A stretch of DNA of 53,026 bases from Bradyrhizobium rifense (lineage in GTDB: Bacteria; Pseudomonadota; Alphaproteobacteria; Rhizobiales; Xanthobacteraceae). Made by a program: the position numbers and the translations under genes. Position 1 is the stretch's first letter, and the number at the start of each line of letters is the position of its first letter. Under the pieces are notes generated by a model. The model searched no databases. It had not been told where the DNA came from and worked only from the letters and a program-made list of their open reading frames with translations. Positions 8,499 through 17,013 of this stretch are shown piece by piece. The stretch spans positions 1 to 53,026 of the forward strand of contig NZ_VSSS01000045.1 in assembly GCF_008123425.1 (NCBI RefSeq). The letters are read 5' to 3'.

Positions 8499-10457
8499 AT
8501 GCGAAATCAGCGGTTTGTCGTTCTATTGGCCGCGCTGGCGGCGCTTACACTCTGTCCGGCAGGGGCGGCGCTTGCCGACGATTTGCAGACCGTCGGTGAC
8601 CCGGACAGTCTCGGTTTTTCGGCGCGGCGGCTGGCGCGCATGACCTCCTGGTTCGAAGCGCAGAGCGAAAAAGGCGATCCTTCCGGTTTTGTCGTGGGGA
8701 TCGCTCGGGGCGGCAAGCTCGCCTATTTGCAAGCCACCGGCTTCGAGGACCACGACAAGAAAATGCCGATGCGGCCGGATTCGATCTTTCGCATCGGATC
8801 GATGTCCAAGCAAATCACCAGCGTCGCCACCATGATACTGGTCGATGAAGGCAAGCTCGACCTTGATGCTCCCGTGGCCCAGTATCTGCCGGAGCTCAGG
8901 GATATGCAGGTCGTCAAAAAGGATCCGGTCACCGGGGATCCGATCCTCTCGGATGTTGCGCGGAATATTTTTGAACCGGCGAAGCGTGCGATGACGATCC
9001 GGGACCTGCTGCGCAATACGTCCGGCCTCGTTTATGCTTCGCCGGACTACGCCGATCCCGGATTTGAGAATGCCGCGATTCACGTACTGTACGGCGCCAG
9101 GGCGCCGTTCCGGCGCGACAAGCCTATCGCGGACTTCGTCGCGAGCCTCGGCGCCCTGCCGCTTCTGCACCAGCCGGGCGAAGTCTGGGAATATGCCATC
9201 GGCTACGACGTGCTCGGCCGCGTCATTGAAGTCGTGTCGGGACAGCCCTTCGATCAGTTTCTGCAAAGCCGCCTCTTCGCGCCGCTGCATATGGTCGATA
9301 GCGGCTTCTCGGTACCGCAGGACAAGCTTGCCCGTCTCGTCGCCGTGCCGGGGCCGCAGCCCCAACCCCCTTTCGCGAATAGCGACGTCAGCAAGCCGCA
9401 GACGTTCTTCTCGGGCGGCGGAGGCATCGTCTCCACGGTTCCTGATTTTCTGCGCTTCTGCCAGATGCTGCTCAACGGCGGCGAGCTTGACGGCGTGCGT
9501 ATCTTGAAGCCCGAAACGGTCAGGCTGATGACGACGAATTCGCTGCCACCCAAAATGTACATTGCGGGGCATGAAGTCGGTCCGGCCTTCGGTACGGGCT
9601 GGGGGCTCGGTTTCGCAGTCCGCACCAGCCCCGATTTCAGCTACATTCCGGGCGCAGTCGGAAGCTTCAACTGGCAGGGAAGCTGGGGCACGTTCTTCTC
9701 GATCGATCCGGCACAGAAGCTGGTCCTGATCATGATGATGCAGCGGAGCGAGCACAGTGAGAACGGCTTCTATTTCGACGCCATCCGTCGCCTACCCTAT
9801 GCGGCGCTGAATGTGCCTGAAGCGCCGGCGCCGGTTGCCTCCGGGCAAGGAAATGCCGGCGCGCTCGCCGAATATGTCGGACGCTACGTTTTCGGCGGGT
9901 CTGCAAGTTCGCTGGACAGGCAGACCTCGGTCGCCGACGGCAATGGTTGGACCGGTCTTGAGTCCGTTATCGCGGGCACCGATGGCCTCAGGGTGATCAA
10001 ATTGGCCGAGACCGGCCCTGCCGCGAAAGCAGGCGTCATGGCGGGAGATCTCATCACAGCGATCAACGACAAGTCGATCAAGGGCCTGACCTTGGAGGCG
10101 GCCTTTCGTCGGATTTCAGGTCCGGTCAACGCCACCATCAAGCTCAAGATCATCCGCGAGCGGCAGAACGATCCGATCGTGATAGCCTTTGCCCGGGAGG
10201 CGGTCCCCTCGCACAGTGTCGCGCTTCAAGTCCGTGTCACGGACGGCAAGCTTGTCGTTGAAGCCACGGGCGGCTGGTCGATCCTCGATTTCGACAAGGG
10301 TGAGCCGATGCCCGTGGCGTTCCTTTCGAAGGATGAATTCCATGTCGAGAGCGGCGATCATACGCGGATCACCTTCATTCGCGACGCCGCCGGCAAGGTC
10401 AACGGCGCGGTTCTCAATCCGGGACCATGGGAGCAACGCGGCGCGCTCGCCCAATAG
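8499..10457 (+). CDS. Exported serine hydrolase (class C beta-lactamase/esterase fold) with C-terminal PDZ domain
   Basis: 652 residues with a signal peptide (about 1-26, cleaving after ALA). The beta-lactamase-fold domain spans roughly 40-435. It has the nucleophile motif SMSK (S101, K104), a Tyr motif in EYAIGYDVLG (Y232), and a late GSFNWQGSWGT segment at the position of the third motif. Family members include penicillin-binding esterases and D-amino-acid peptidases. Residues about 483-568 form a PDZ domain (GLRVIKLAETGPAAKAGVMAGDLITAI split across the usual GxxAxxAGxxxGD pattern), so the enzyme may be guided to extended or C-terminal peptides. Trp-Glu before the Tyr motif and the absence of a KTG box argue for an esterase or peptidase rather than a true beta-lactamase. 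It sits directly downstream of the membrane AraC regulator, its likely controller. Confidence 0.88.
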   Translation: MRNQRFVVLLAALAALTLCPAGAALADDLQTVGDPDSLGFSARRLARMTSWFEAQSEKGDPSGFVVGIARGGKLAYLQATGFEDHDKKMPMRPDSIFRIGSMSKQITSVATMILVDEGKLDLDAPVAQYLPELRDMQVVKKDPVTGDPILSDVARNIFEPAKRAMTIRDLLRNTSGLVYASPDYADPGFENAAIHVLYGARAPFRRDKPIADFVASLGALPLLHQPGEVWEYAIGYDVLGRVIEVVSGQPFDQFLQSRLFAPLHMVDSGFSVPQDKLARLVAVPGPQPQPPFANSDVSKPQTFFSGGGGIVSTVPDFLRFCQMLLNGGELDGVRILKPETVRLMTTNSLPPKMYIAGHEVGPAFGTGWGLGFAVRTSPDFSYIPGAVGSFNWQGSWGTFFSIDPAQKLVLIMMMQRSEHSENGFYFDAIRRLPYAALNVPEAPAPVASGQGNAGALAEYVGRYVFGGSASSLDRQTSVADGNGWTGLESVIAGTDGLRVIKLAETGPAAKAGVMAGDLITAINDKSIKGLTLEAAFRRISGPVNATIKLKIIRERQNDPIVIAFAREAVPSHSVALQVRVTDGKLVVEATGGWSILDFDKGEPMPVAFLSKDEFHVESGDHTRITFIRDAAGKVNGAVLNPGPWEQRGALAQ

Positions 10458-10818
10458 GACACACTGACAGCTGATGAATTGGAGGAAGCTTGCGCGGCCC
10501 AAACATTAAGGTGTCCGACGATCGCCCAATGTGGGGCGGTGCGCCGCACTAGATGACGCCTTCGCGGTTTACCTGGGAATTGCTCAAGACCGTGAGGCCA
10601 CAAAACATTGGTGTCTTCGTTACCTCTGCCGGTGGCAGCCTGACATTGACCACGCTGCTGCGGGCCAAAATGGAAAACGTGCCGTCAGCGCCGAACCCGG
10701 GCCGAGCCAGGAGCGTTGCGGCTGGCCCGGCTCCCGTGAATCGAACTGCTAAATTGAGGGAGCGCGCGCTCACGTCTCCCATGAGCACGCGCCCCAGCTC
10801 GGTCTCGTTCAATAGCCG
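10458..10818. other. Intergenic region between convergent genes
   Basis: About 360 bases with no gene I can support. A minus-strand open frame (10549-10812) begins with TTG and has one internal ATG at 10782, but it shows no ribosome site and no recognisable domain. No clear hairpin followed by a T-run was found for either convergent gene. Confidence 0.4.
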
Positions 10819-11730
10819 TCAATAGTCCCAGAACACCGGCACCCAGCGGAAGGCATCGCCGGCGACCGCGACATGGCCGACGGACGGGAACGGCATATGC
10901 GTGGCCACCAACAGCTCGCCGGTCTTCGCAAGCTCGCGCAACAGACGGATACGAACGCGCGCCGCCTCTTCGGGATCATGCTCGAAGCCGTTGTGCCACT
11001 CGGGCTGTTCAAACCCGACCGCAAACACGGCGTCTCCAGCGAATGTCAGCGCATCGCCGCCGGACGCCACGCGAACCACGCTGTGTCCGGGGGTGTGACC
11101 GCCGGTGCGACGGACGATGACACCAGGCGCAACCTCGTGCTCGTCGTCGAACGGCCGGATCTGACTACTGTACTCCTTCGCGAACCGCTTGGCGGCGGCG
11201 CGAAGCGCATCCGGGAATCCCTGCGGCATGTTGGTGTGGGTGAAATCGGGCGCCTCCCAGAACTTGAGCTCGGCAGCCGCCACGTGGATGCGCAGGTCCT
11301 TGCGCAGCCTCTCCTTCACGCCGTCGACGAGCAGCCCGCCGACGTGGTCCATGTGCATGTGGGTCAGCACCAAATCGGTCACGGACGCAAGATCGATCCC
11401 GGCGGCCTCCAGTCGCTTGATCAACTGCCCGGCCCGCGGCAAGTGCAATTCCGGGTCGGACCCCAGTCCGGCGTCGATGAGGATGGTCTTGTCGCCGCTT
11501 CGCACCACCACCGCATTCAGCGCCCAGTCGAACGCGTCCGGCGGCAGGAACATGTTGTTCAGCCAGGCTGCCCGATCGGCCGGGGCGGCGTTGTGCGCCA
11601 GCATGGTGGTCGGGAGCGGCAGCACGCCGTCGCTGACCACCAGCACGTCAATCTCGCCGATACGCACCGCGTAGCGCGACGGGACAAGCTCTTCGGGTTT
11701 CGATGTCATGGAAGCGCTTTGCAAGTTCAT
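10819..11730 (-). CDS. Metallo-beta-lactamase-fold hydrolase
   Basis: 303 residues of the MBL superfamily, close in layout to AttM/AiiA-like lactonases and related hydrolases. The zinc motif THMHMDHVGG (HxHxDH) is followed by GGHTPGHS (third His) and FAGDAVF (bridging Asp), with a further histidine in ATHMPFPSVGH. The start at 11730 has AGGAG about six bases upstream; the frame stays open further upstream but only across the neighbouring gene. The gene lies 37 bases after the FAD oxidoreductase gene and is the last of a leftward set with the alpha/beta hydrolase and AraC genes. A lactone or ester substrate is possible. Quorum quenching cannot be claimed from sequence alone. Confidence 0.85.
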   Translation of the reverse strand: MNLQSASMTSKPEELVPSRYAVRIGEIDVLVVSDGVLPLPTTMLAHNAAPADRAAWLNNMFLPPDAFDWALNAVVVRSGDKTILIDAGLGSDPELHLPRAGQLIKRLEAAGIDLASVTDLVLTHMHMDHVGGLLVDGVKERLRKDLRIHVAAAELKFWEAPDFTHTNMPQGFPDALRAAAKRFAKEYSSQIRPFDDEHEVAPGVIVRRTGGHTPGHSVVRVASGGDALTFAGDAVFAVGFEQPEWHNGFEHDPEEAARVRIRLLRELAKTGELLVATHMPFPSVGHVAVAGDAFRWVPVFWDY

Positions 11731-11767
11731 GTTGGTCTCCTGTTGAAGGTCGCGGGTGGTAAGGTGC

Positions 11768-12973
11768 TTAGAGAGCAGTGACGCGTTCGGGATCGGCCGA
11801 GGCGAGGGCTGCCGCGCGCTCGGCTTTGGGCGGATAGATCCAGACCGTGTTGATTTCCTGCTTGGTCTTCTTGGCGACGTCGCCGACCATCTCGACCGTG
11901 CGCTCCCAGCCGCGGGTGAACACCGCGCCGGCTTCGCCGAGGTCGAGGCAGGTGACGTAGGCCTTCTGGTGATAAGGCCTGGTCGAAACGCCCAGCAGCT
12001 CGGCGGCGGCATTATTGCCGGCGAAGGCGCCCATCCGCGTCGCATGCTGACACGACATCAGTGCGTAGTTGCCGTTGTCGTCACACGCGGCCCGTGCCGC
12101 ATCGCCGGTGGCGAAGACGCCATCGACCTTCGGCACGCGAAGATCTCGGTCGACCAGCAGCCGGCCGAATTGGTCGCGCTCGGCGGGGATCTGCGCTGTC
12201 AGCGGAGCAGCGCGGATGCCGGCGGCCCAGATCACGGTTTCGCATGCGATATGCTCGCCGCTGGAGAGCGTGACGCCGGACTTGTCGAGCGAGGCGACGC
12301 CGACACCGAGCCTGGTCTCGACGCCGAGCTTGCGCAGCGCCTCCTGGATAATGGGGCGGGGGCCTGCGCCCATGTCGGGGGCGATCGCCTCGTTGCGGTC
12401 GACAATGATCACGCGCAAGGGGGCGTCTTTGCCGAGAATCGCGCGCAGGCGCGATGGCACCTCGGTTGCGGCCTCGATCCCGGTGAATCCGCCGCCTGCG
12501 ACGACGACGGTATTGCGGGCCTTCGAGGCCGGGCGGCCCGAGAGTTGGTGCAGGTGGCGATCGAGCGCGATGGCGTCATCGAGCTGGTCGACGCTAAAGC
12601 CGTGCTCGGCAAGGCCCGGAACGTTCAGGCGAAACAAGCGGCTGCCAGTGGCGACGACCAGCCGGTCATAGGACAGCTTCTTCCTGGTGCCTTGGGTAGC
12701 AGCGATCTCGACGACTTTCGACTTGGCATCGATCGCCTCGGCGCTGCCCTGGACATAATCAACGTCGATCGCTTTCAGCACGTGTTGTAACGGTGCCGTC
12801 AGGGTTTCGGGCTTCGGTTCGTAGAGCCGCGGGCGAACCACCAGCGTCGGCTCGGGCGCAACGAGCGCGATCTCGAGCTTTTCGGGCGAGACACCCTGGA
12901 TGTCGCGCAGGCGGGCCGCGGACAGGGCGGCATACATGCCGGCGAAGCCGGCGCCAATGATGACGATACGCAT
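11768..12973 (-). CDS. FAD/NAD(P)-dependent oxidoreductase (NDH-2-like)
   Basis: 401 residues of the pyridine nucleotide-disulphide oxidoreductase superfamily, resembling type II NADH dehydrogenases. The N-terminal FAD-binding motif GAGFAGMYAA, the ATG motif VVATGSRLF, the second dinucleotide motif VVVAGGGFTGIEAATEV (about 165-180) and the C-terminal FAD motif GVFATGDAARA are all present. It lacks the paired redox cysteines of disulphide reductases. The start has AAGGAAC about nine bases upstream. It is the third gene of the leftward cluster, 43 bases after the hydrolase stop. The partner acceptor (quinone or a small molecule) is unknown. Confidence 0.85.
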   Translation of the reverse strand: MRIVIIGAGFAGMYAALSAARLRDIQGVSPEKLEIALVAPEPTLVVRPRLYEPKPETLTAPLQHVLKAIDVDYVQGSAEAIDAKSKVVEIAATQGTRKKLSYDRLVVATGSRLFRLNVPGLAEHGFSVDQLDDAIALDRHLHQLSGRPASKARNTVVVAGGGFTGIEAATEVPSRLRAILGKDAPLRVIIVDRNEAIAPDMGAGPRPIIQEALRKLGVETRLGVGVASLDKSGVTLSSGEHIACETVIWAAGIRAAPLTAQIPAERDQFGRLLVDRDLRVPKVDGVFATGDAARAACDDNGNYALMSCQHATRMGAFAGNNAAAELLGVSTRPYHQKAYVTCLDLGEAGAVFTRGWERTVEMVGDVAKKTKQEINTVWIYPPKAERAAALASADPERVTAL

Positions 12974-13016
12974 GTCGATTGTTCCTTGGTTGAACTGATT
13001 GCGATGAAAGTGCGGG

Positions 13017-14039
13017 TTAAGCCGTCACGAACTTGAGCAGGTCGGCGTTGACGATGTCGGGATGGGTCGTGCAGACGCCGTGCGGCAGCAGGTCGTAGAT
13101 CTTCAGGGTGCCGTGCTTCAGAAGGCGGGCCGACAGCGGTGCCGAGTCGGTAACGGGGACGATCTGGTCGTCGCTGCCGTGCAGGACCAGCGTCGGCACG
13201 GTGACGGCTTTCAGATCTTCGGTGAAGTCGGTCTCGGAGAAGGCCTTGATGCCGTCGTAATGGGCCTTGCTGCTGCCCATCATGCCTTGACGCCACCAGT
13301 TCCAGATCGCGGCCTGCGACGGCTCGGCGCCCGGACGATTGTAGCCATAGAAAGGTCCGCTCGCGAATTCGAGATAGAACTGCGACCTGTTGGCGGCGAG
13401 CTGCCGGCGCAAGCCATCGAAGACTTCAAGCGGCAATCCGCCGGGATTGGACTCGGTCTTCAGCATCAAAGGCGGCACGGCGCCGATCAGCACCAGCTTG
13501 GCCACGCGATCCCGGCCGTGACGCGCGACGTAGCGCGTTGCCTCGCCGCCGCCTGTGGAGTGGCCGACGTGAATGGCGTTGCGAAGATCGAGATGCTCGG
13601 CGAGGGCTGCGACGTCGGCCGCATAATGATCCATGTCATGCCCGTCGCTGACCTGGCTCGAGCGGCCATGGCCGCGGCGATCATGCGCGATCACGCGAAA
13701 GCCCTTGCCGAGGAAGAAGAGCATCTGGGCATCCCAGTCGTCGGCGCTGAGCGGCCAGCCGTGATGGAAGACGATGGGTTGTGCGGACTTCGGCCCCCAG
13801 TCCTTGTAGAAGATATTCACGCCGTCGCTGGTGGTGACGGAGGTCGTAACCTCATTCTTCCCGGTCGAGAGAGCCGCGATCTTGATGTCGCCGCCTGCTG
13901 CCGAGGTGGAGCGGACAGTCACCGAAGCCGCGTACATGAGCGTTGTTGCGAGAATTTTTCGCCGCGAGGTGGTCGCGAGCCGGCTGACAGAATTGATCAA
14001 GGGCATTTGTCGTTTCCGTTTCAGTGGTTGGGGCACCAT
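13017..14039 (-). CDS. Tat-exported alpha/beta hydrolase (chloroperoxidase/esterase type)
   Basis: About 340 residues. The N-terminus has a twin-arginine signal, SRRKILATTLMYAASV, followed by a small-residue region, so the enzyme is probably folded before export. The fold motifs are clear: the oxyanion-hole segment HHGWPLSADDW, the nucleophile elbow GHSTGGGE, an Asp in LHGSDDQIVPV, and a late His in LLPHGV. The arrangement matches cofactor-free haloperoxidases/esterases. ATG at 14039 has AGGA close upstream; ATG at 14006 is an alternative and keeps the Tat motif. It is the second gene of the leftward cluster, after the AraC regulator. Confidence 0.83.
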   Translation of the reverse strand: MVPQPLKRKRQMPLINSVSRLATTSRRKILATTLMYAASVTVRSTSAAGGDIKIAALSTGKNEVTTSVTTSDGVNIFYKDWGPKSAQPIVFHHGWPLSADDWDAQMLFFLGKGFRVIAHDRRGHGRSSQVSDGHDMDHYAADVAALAEHLDLRNAIHVGHSTGGGEATRYVARHGRDRVAKLVLIGAVPPLMLKTESNPGGLPLEVFDGLRRQLAANRSQFYLEFASGPFYGYNRPGAEPSQAAIWNWWRQGMMGSSKAHYDGIKAFSETDFTEDLKAVTVPTLVLHGSDDQIVPVTDSAPLSARLLKHGTLKIYDLLPHGVCTTHPDIVNADLLKFVTA

Positions 14040-14104
14040 GATTCCTAGCGAACGGCATGTGCCGATGCCCCAGCGCGATTGACGCGATTGCAGCGCGATT
14101 GCTG

Positions 14105-15055
14105 CTAACGCGCGCGCCGCCGCCAATCGCTCGGCGATTCCCCGGTCAACTTTCGAAACGCGGCGGCAAAGGCGGTCTGCGAGGAGTAGCCGAGCGTGGC
14201 CGCGACCGAGACGACGGACGCGTCGGTATCGCGCAGCATGTTCATGGCCTGCTCGAGCCGGTGCTGGCGCAGCCAGGCATGAGGGGAAAGCCCCGTGCTG
14301 TCCTTGAATGCGCGGCAGAAGTGAAAGCGCGACAGGCCGGCCTCGGCAGCAAGAGCCGCGAGCGAGACGTCGTCATCGCTGTCCGAACGCAGGCGTTCGA
14401 TCGCGCGAAGCAGCGTCTTCGGCGCCAAGCCACCCCTGGCCGGCGCGACCATGTTCGACGAGCCGCTGTGCGCGGCGAGAAGGCGCGTCGCCAGCAAATC
14501 CATGAGTTGCTGCCTGAACAGCGTGTCCAGCGCCTCGTTGCCTTCCAGGACATCCGCCGCACTCAGAAGCAGGCGGGACGTCACGGGATCTGGATGCGCG
14601 GTTCGCTCCAGAAGATCGGCCAGCGATCCGGCTTCGGCCTCGTCCGCAACACGCTTCAGCGTTGTCTGTGGAAGATAGAGCTGAACGACGTCGACGGGTC
14701 TTGGAATGTCCCACCGCGAGCTCGATCCTTCCGGAATGATGATCACGACGCCGGGACGAAACGTCCCGATCGCGACAGATCGTCCGGACCGCCGCTCCAT
14801 GCGCTGGACCGAGCCGTTGTAAGCCATGACGACGTGGTGGCTCATCGGCTCGATGACGTCGTGCAGCGGATCGTGCTTCCAGTGCGCGATCCCGGCGCCG
14901 GACGCGTCCAACGCCATGCGAAACGGTACCGTCCCGAGCACGCGGGCCATCTCGACATCGGCAGCGGGCCGGTCGCCGGCCGGCGCGGCGTCGCGCCGCG
15001 CCTGAGACACGGCGGGGGTTTCACTCGAAGACTCGCGCAAGCTGGCCTTGCTCAT
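14105..15055 (-). CDS. AraC-family transcriptional regulator
   Basis: 316 residues. The N-terminal two thirds form a cupin-like effector domain (FRPGVVIIIPEGSSSRWDI, DVVQLYLPQTTLKRVADEAE). The C-terminal AraC domain (about 215-312) has VSLAALAAEAGLSRFHFCRA, the FKDSTGLSPHAWL linker and VSVAATLGYSSQTAFAAAFR. It heads the leftward cluster of hydrolase, oxidoreductase and MBL enzyme and probably regulates it. The effector domain resembles that of the divergent AraC gene at 15560 (LYLP and FYVP motifs), so the two look like paralogues. Confidence 0.85.
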   Translation of the reverse strand: MSKASLRESSSETPAVSQARRDAAPAGDRPAADVEMARVLGTVPFRMALDASGAGIAHWKHDPLHDVIEPMSHHVVMAYNGSVQRMERRSGRSVAIGTFRPGVVIIIPEGSSSRWDIPRPVDVVQLYLPQTTLKRVADEAEAGSLADLLERTAHPDPVTSRLLLSAADVLEGNEALDTLFRQQLMDLLATRLLAAHSGSSNMVAPARGGLAPKTLLRAIERLRSDSDDDVSLAALAAEAGLSRFHFCRAFKDSTGLSPHAWLRQHRLEQAMNMLRDTDASVVSVAATLGYSSQTAFAAAFRKLTGESPSDWRRRAR

Positions 15056-15559
15056 GGACTTTCACTCGTGTGGGGGCGCGTCGCTGGATGCGCGACGTCG
15101 TGATCATGGTGTCGGCCGCCGCATTGCGGGGCCGAACGGTATGTCTGGTGATCCTTGATCAACGGATGGACCGGGGGTCGAAGGCGATGCGTCGCGAGCT
15201 CCGGCACCGTTGATTTCTCGGGTTCTAGGCGGCGCGAAACTCCGCGTCTTTCCTGATGCTGCCCTGCGTTGCCTGATCCTGCTCCGCGGACGCCTCAGGC
15301 GCGCGGCTTGCGTGCGTTTGTGAAAAGTCGTGATCTCCGCGGTTCCGTCGACGACACCCTCAAGGCGGCCGGGCACGAACCGGATCGTCCTGAAATGATT
15401 GGCAAATTTTGATGTCGGTCGCGCTTGTGCGAGCGGGCAGGGCGTGTCGGGGTGCGACGTCGTCGGTCGTGGACAGCAATGGGGGGATAGCCGATATAGC
15501 GTGCTGGAGATGGCAGGGCGCTGTGGCCTGCGCGCGAACCTTCACAGAAGAGACATCCG
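15056..15559. other. Shared promoter region between divergent AraC-family genes
   Basis: About 500 bases with no supportable gene. The region must hold the promoters and operators of both AraC genes. I found no FNR/FixK box and no long inverted repeat. The open frames in it run on the minus strand, lack ribosome sites and show no family features. Confidence 0.4.
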
Positions 15560-16489
15560 ATGACCACGACAGGCGCTTACGGCGAACGGTTCGGAGAATT
15601 CCTCCGCCTGGAGGGGGCGCCGCCCACGTTGATGACCCGCTCGCTGCGCAGTACCGAGATCGCGGTCACCGAAACACGCAACGACAATCCTGTGCCGGGT
15701 CTTTCCGGATCGTTCGCTGCGGAAGATGCCTATCTCGTCAGCCTGAAGCTGCGCGACTATCCGGACTGCGAGCTCTGGGAGCAGGGCCGCCACATCAAGA
15801 AGGCGGATGTTCACGCCGGTACGACTTACATCTACGATCTCAAGGCCGACCCGCGCTATGTGATCGACAAGCCGCTTCACTCTCTGCATTTCTACGTGCC
15901 GCGTTCGGCCCTCGACGGTCTCGCCGATCAATCGGGGGCGCGACGCATCGATGCGCTGGATTGCGGGCTTGTCGGGCACGATGATGCCATCGTCCGCCAT
16001 ATCGGCGCCTCCTTGCGCGAGGGGCTGCGTCGGCCGGCCGAGGCCAACCAGCTCTTCATCGATCACATGATGCTGGGGCTCACCGCCCACGTCGCGCAGG
16101 CCTATGGAGGCTTCCGGCACAAGGCCGAGATCAGCCGCGGTGCGCTTGCGCCATGGCAGCTGGCGCGCGCCCGCGACAAGCTCGAGTCGGACCTCGGCGG
16201 CAAGCTGCCATTACAGGCCATCGCGGCCGAACTCGGCCTGTCGGTCAGCCATTTCTCGCGCGCGTTTCGCGCTTCGACCGGCCTGCCGCCCTATCGCTGG
16301 CTTCTGCATCATCGCGTGAGAACCGCCAAGCGCTTGATGAGTGCGCGGGGCCTGTCGCTGTCCGAGGTTGCGATTTCGTCCGGCTTTGCCAACCAGAGCC
16401 ACTTCACGCGGGTCTTCTCCGAGCTCGCCGGCATCAGCCCAGGTGCATGGCGACGCGATGCGCTGGGAACAGCAGGCCGCCAGCGGTGA
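15560..16489 (+). CDS. AraC-family transcriptional regulator
   Basis: 309 residues. The N-terminal domain (about 1-190) contains SLKLRDYPDCELWEQGR and SLHFYVPRSALDGLADQ, a cupin-like effector domain. The C-terminal AraC domain (about 205-300) has LPLQAIAAELGLSVSHFSRA, FRASTGLPPYRWLL and LSEVAISSGFANQSHFTRVF. The start follows a GAAGAG ribosome site. It is divergent from the AraC-led catabolic-type cluster and related to its regulator, which suggests two regulators sharing the intervening region. Confidence 0.85.
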   Translation: MTTTGAYGERFGEFLRLEGAPPTLMTRSLRSTEIAVTETRNDNPVPGLSGSFAAEDAYLVSLKLRDYPDCELWEQGRHIKKADVHAGTTYIYDLKADPRYVIDKPLHSLHFYVPRSALDGLADQSGARRIDALDCGLVGHDDAIVRHIGASLREGLRRPAEANQLFIDHMMLGLTAHVAQAYGGFRHKAEISRGALAPWQLARARDKLESDLGGKLPLQAIAAELGLSVSHFSRAFRASTGLPPYRWLLHHRVRTAKRLMSARGLSLSEVAISSGFANQSHFTRVFSELAGISPGAWRRDALGTAGRQR

Positions 16490-16497
16490 GATTCGAC

Positions 16498-16914
16498 CTA
16501 GTCGATGATGTTGTTGCCACCTTCCGCCTTCAGGCGAGCAATATTGTCCTTCATCTGCTGTAACTGTTCGGACGCGTGGCCTTGCCACTGTGTCACCTCA
16601 GCAATCACGCGCAGCGGATCGCGGGAGCGATAGGACAGCGTCGGATTGCCGGGAAACTTCTTATCCGTCACGTTCGGATCGTCCATGATCGGCCCGGTCG
16701 GCTCCACGACGTAAATGCGCCCTGGCGCGGTGCCTGCGGCGAGCTCCGCGCCCCAGATCGCCGCATCCAGCGTGGCCGCGAAATAGACCCAGGACAGCGG
16801 CTTGACGTCGGTGAAGTTGGATTGGTAGCCGACGACAATCAGATCGCCGGGTTTCAGATCGGCACGCGTGCCGTGGAAGAACGATTGCGCGAACATGGTT
16901 GCAGCAGATGACAT
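16498..16914 (-). CDS. arr: Rifampin ADP-ribosyltransferase
   Basis: 138 residues, the full length of the Arr family, which inactivates rifamycins by transferring ADP-ribose from NAD+ to the C23 hydroxyl. Family signatures cover nearly the whole protein: FFHGTRADLKPGDLI with the NAD-binding His-Gly-Thr, YFAATLDAAIWGAELA, GRIYVVEPTGPIMDDPN, DKKFPGNPT with the RSRDPLRV segment, and EVTQW. ATG at 16914 has AGGA about nine bases upstream. It overlaps nothing and stands alone, convergent with the AraC gene that ends eight bases away. Intrinsic Arr genes are common in environmental bacteria, so this need not be acquired resistance. Confidence 0.93.
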   Translation of the reverse strand: MSSAATMFAQSFFHGTRADLKPGDLIVVGYQSNFTDVKPLSWVYFAATLDAAIWGAELAAGTAPGRIYVVEPTGPIMDDPNVTDKKFPGNPTLSYRSRDPLRVIAEVTQWQGHASEQLQQMKDNIARLKAEGGNNIID

Positions 16915-16935
16915 CAGACGATCCTGCGAATGCGG

Positions 16936-16985
16936 AGGCAGCCCCTCACCCCAACCCTCTCCCCGTAAGAACGGGGCGAGGGAGC
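16936..16985. repeat. Intergenic hairpin repeat of the CCCTCACCCCAACCCTCTCC type
   Basis: A GC-rich element with the stem CTCTCCCCGT (loop AAGA) ACGGGGCGAGG, with one mismatch. The leading CCCTCACCCCAACCCTC block is a widely dispersed intergenic motif in alphaproteobacterial genomes. It lies between the arr and SDR genes, both on the minus strand. It may act as the SDR transcript's terminator, although no T-tract follows. Confidence 0.5.
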
Positions 16986-17013
16986 GCACCGGGCGCGTAG
17001 CTTGAGCGAAGAT

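Noticed and set aside
10725..10760. tRNA-like TTCGATTC segment on the minus strand
   Set aside because: The flanking bases cannot form the T-stem, and no acceptor, D or anticodon arms are present.
10549..10812. Possible 87-codon gene on the minus strand after the MBL-fold gene
   Set aside because: It would start at TTG without a ribosome site, shows no recognisable domain, and overlaps equally long frames on the other strand.
13994..14001. TTGATCAA as an FNR/FixK box
   Set aside because: The two half-sites lack the four-base spacer, and the site lies inside the start of the alpha/beta hydrolase gene.
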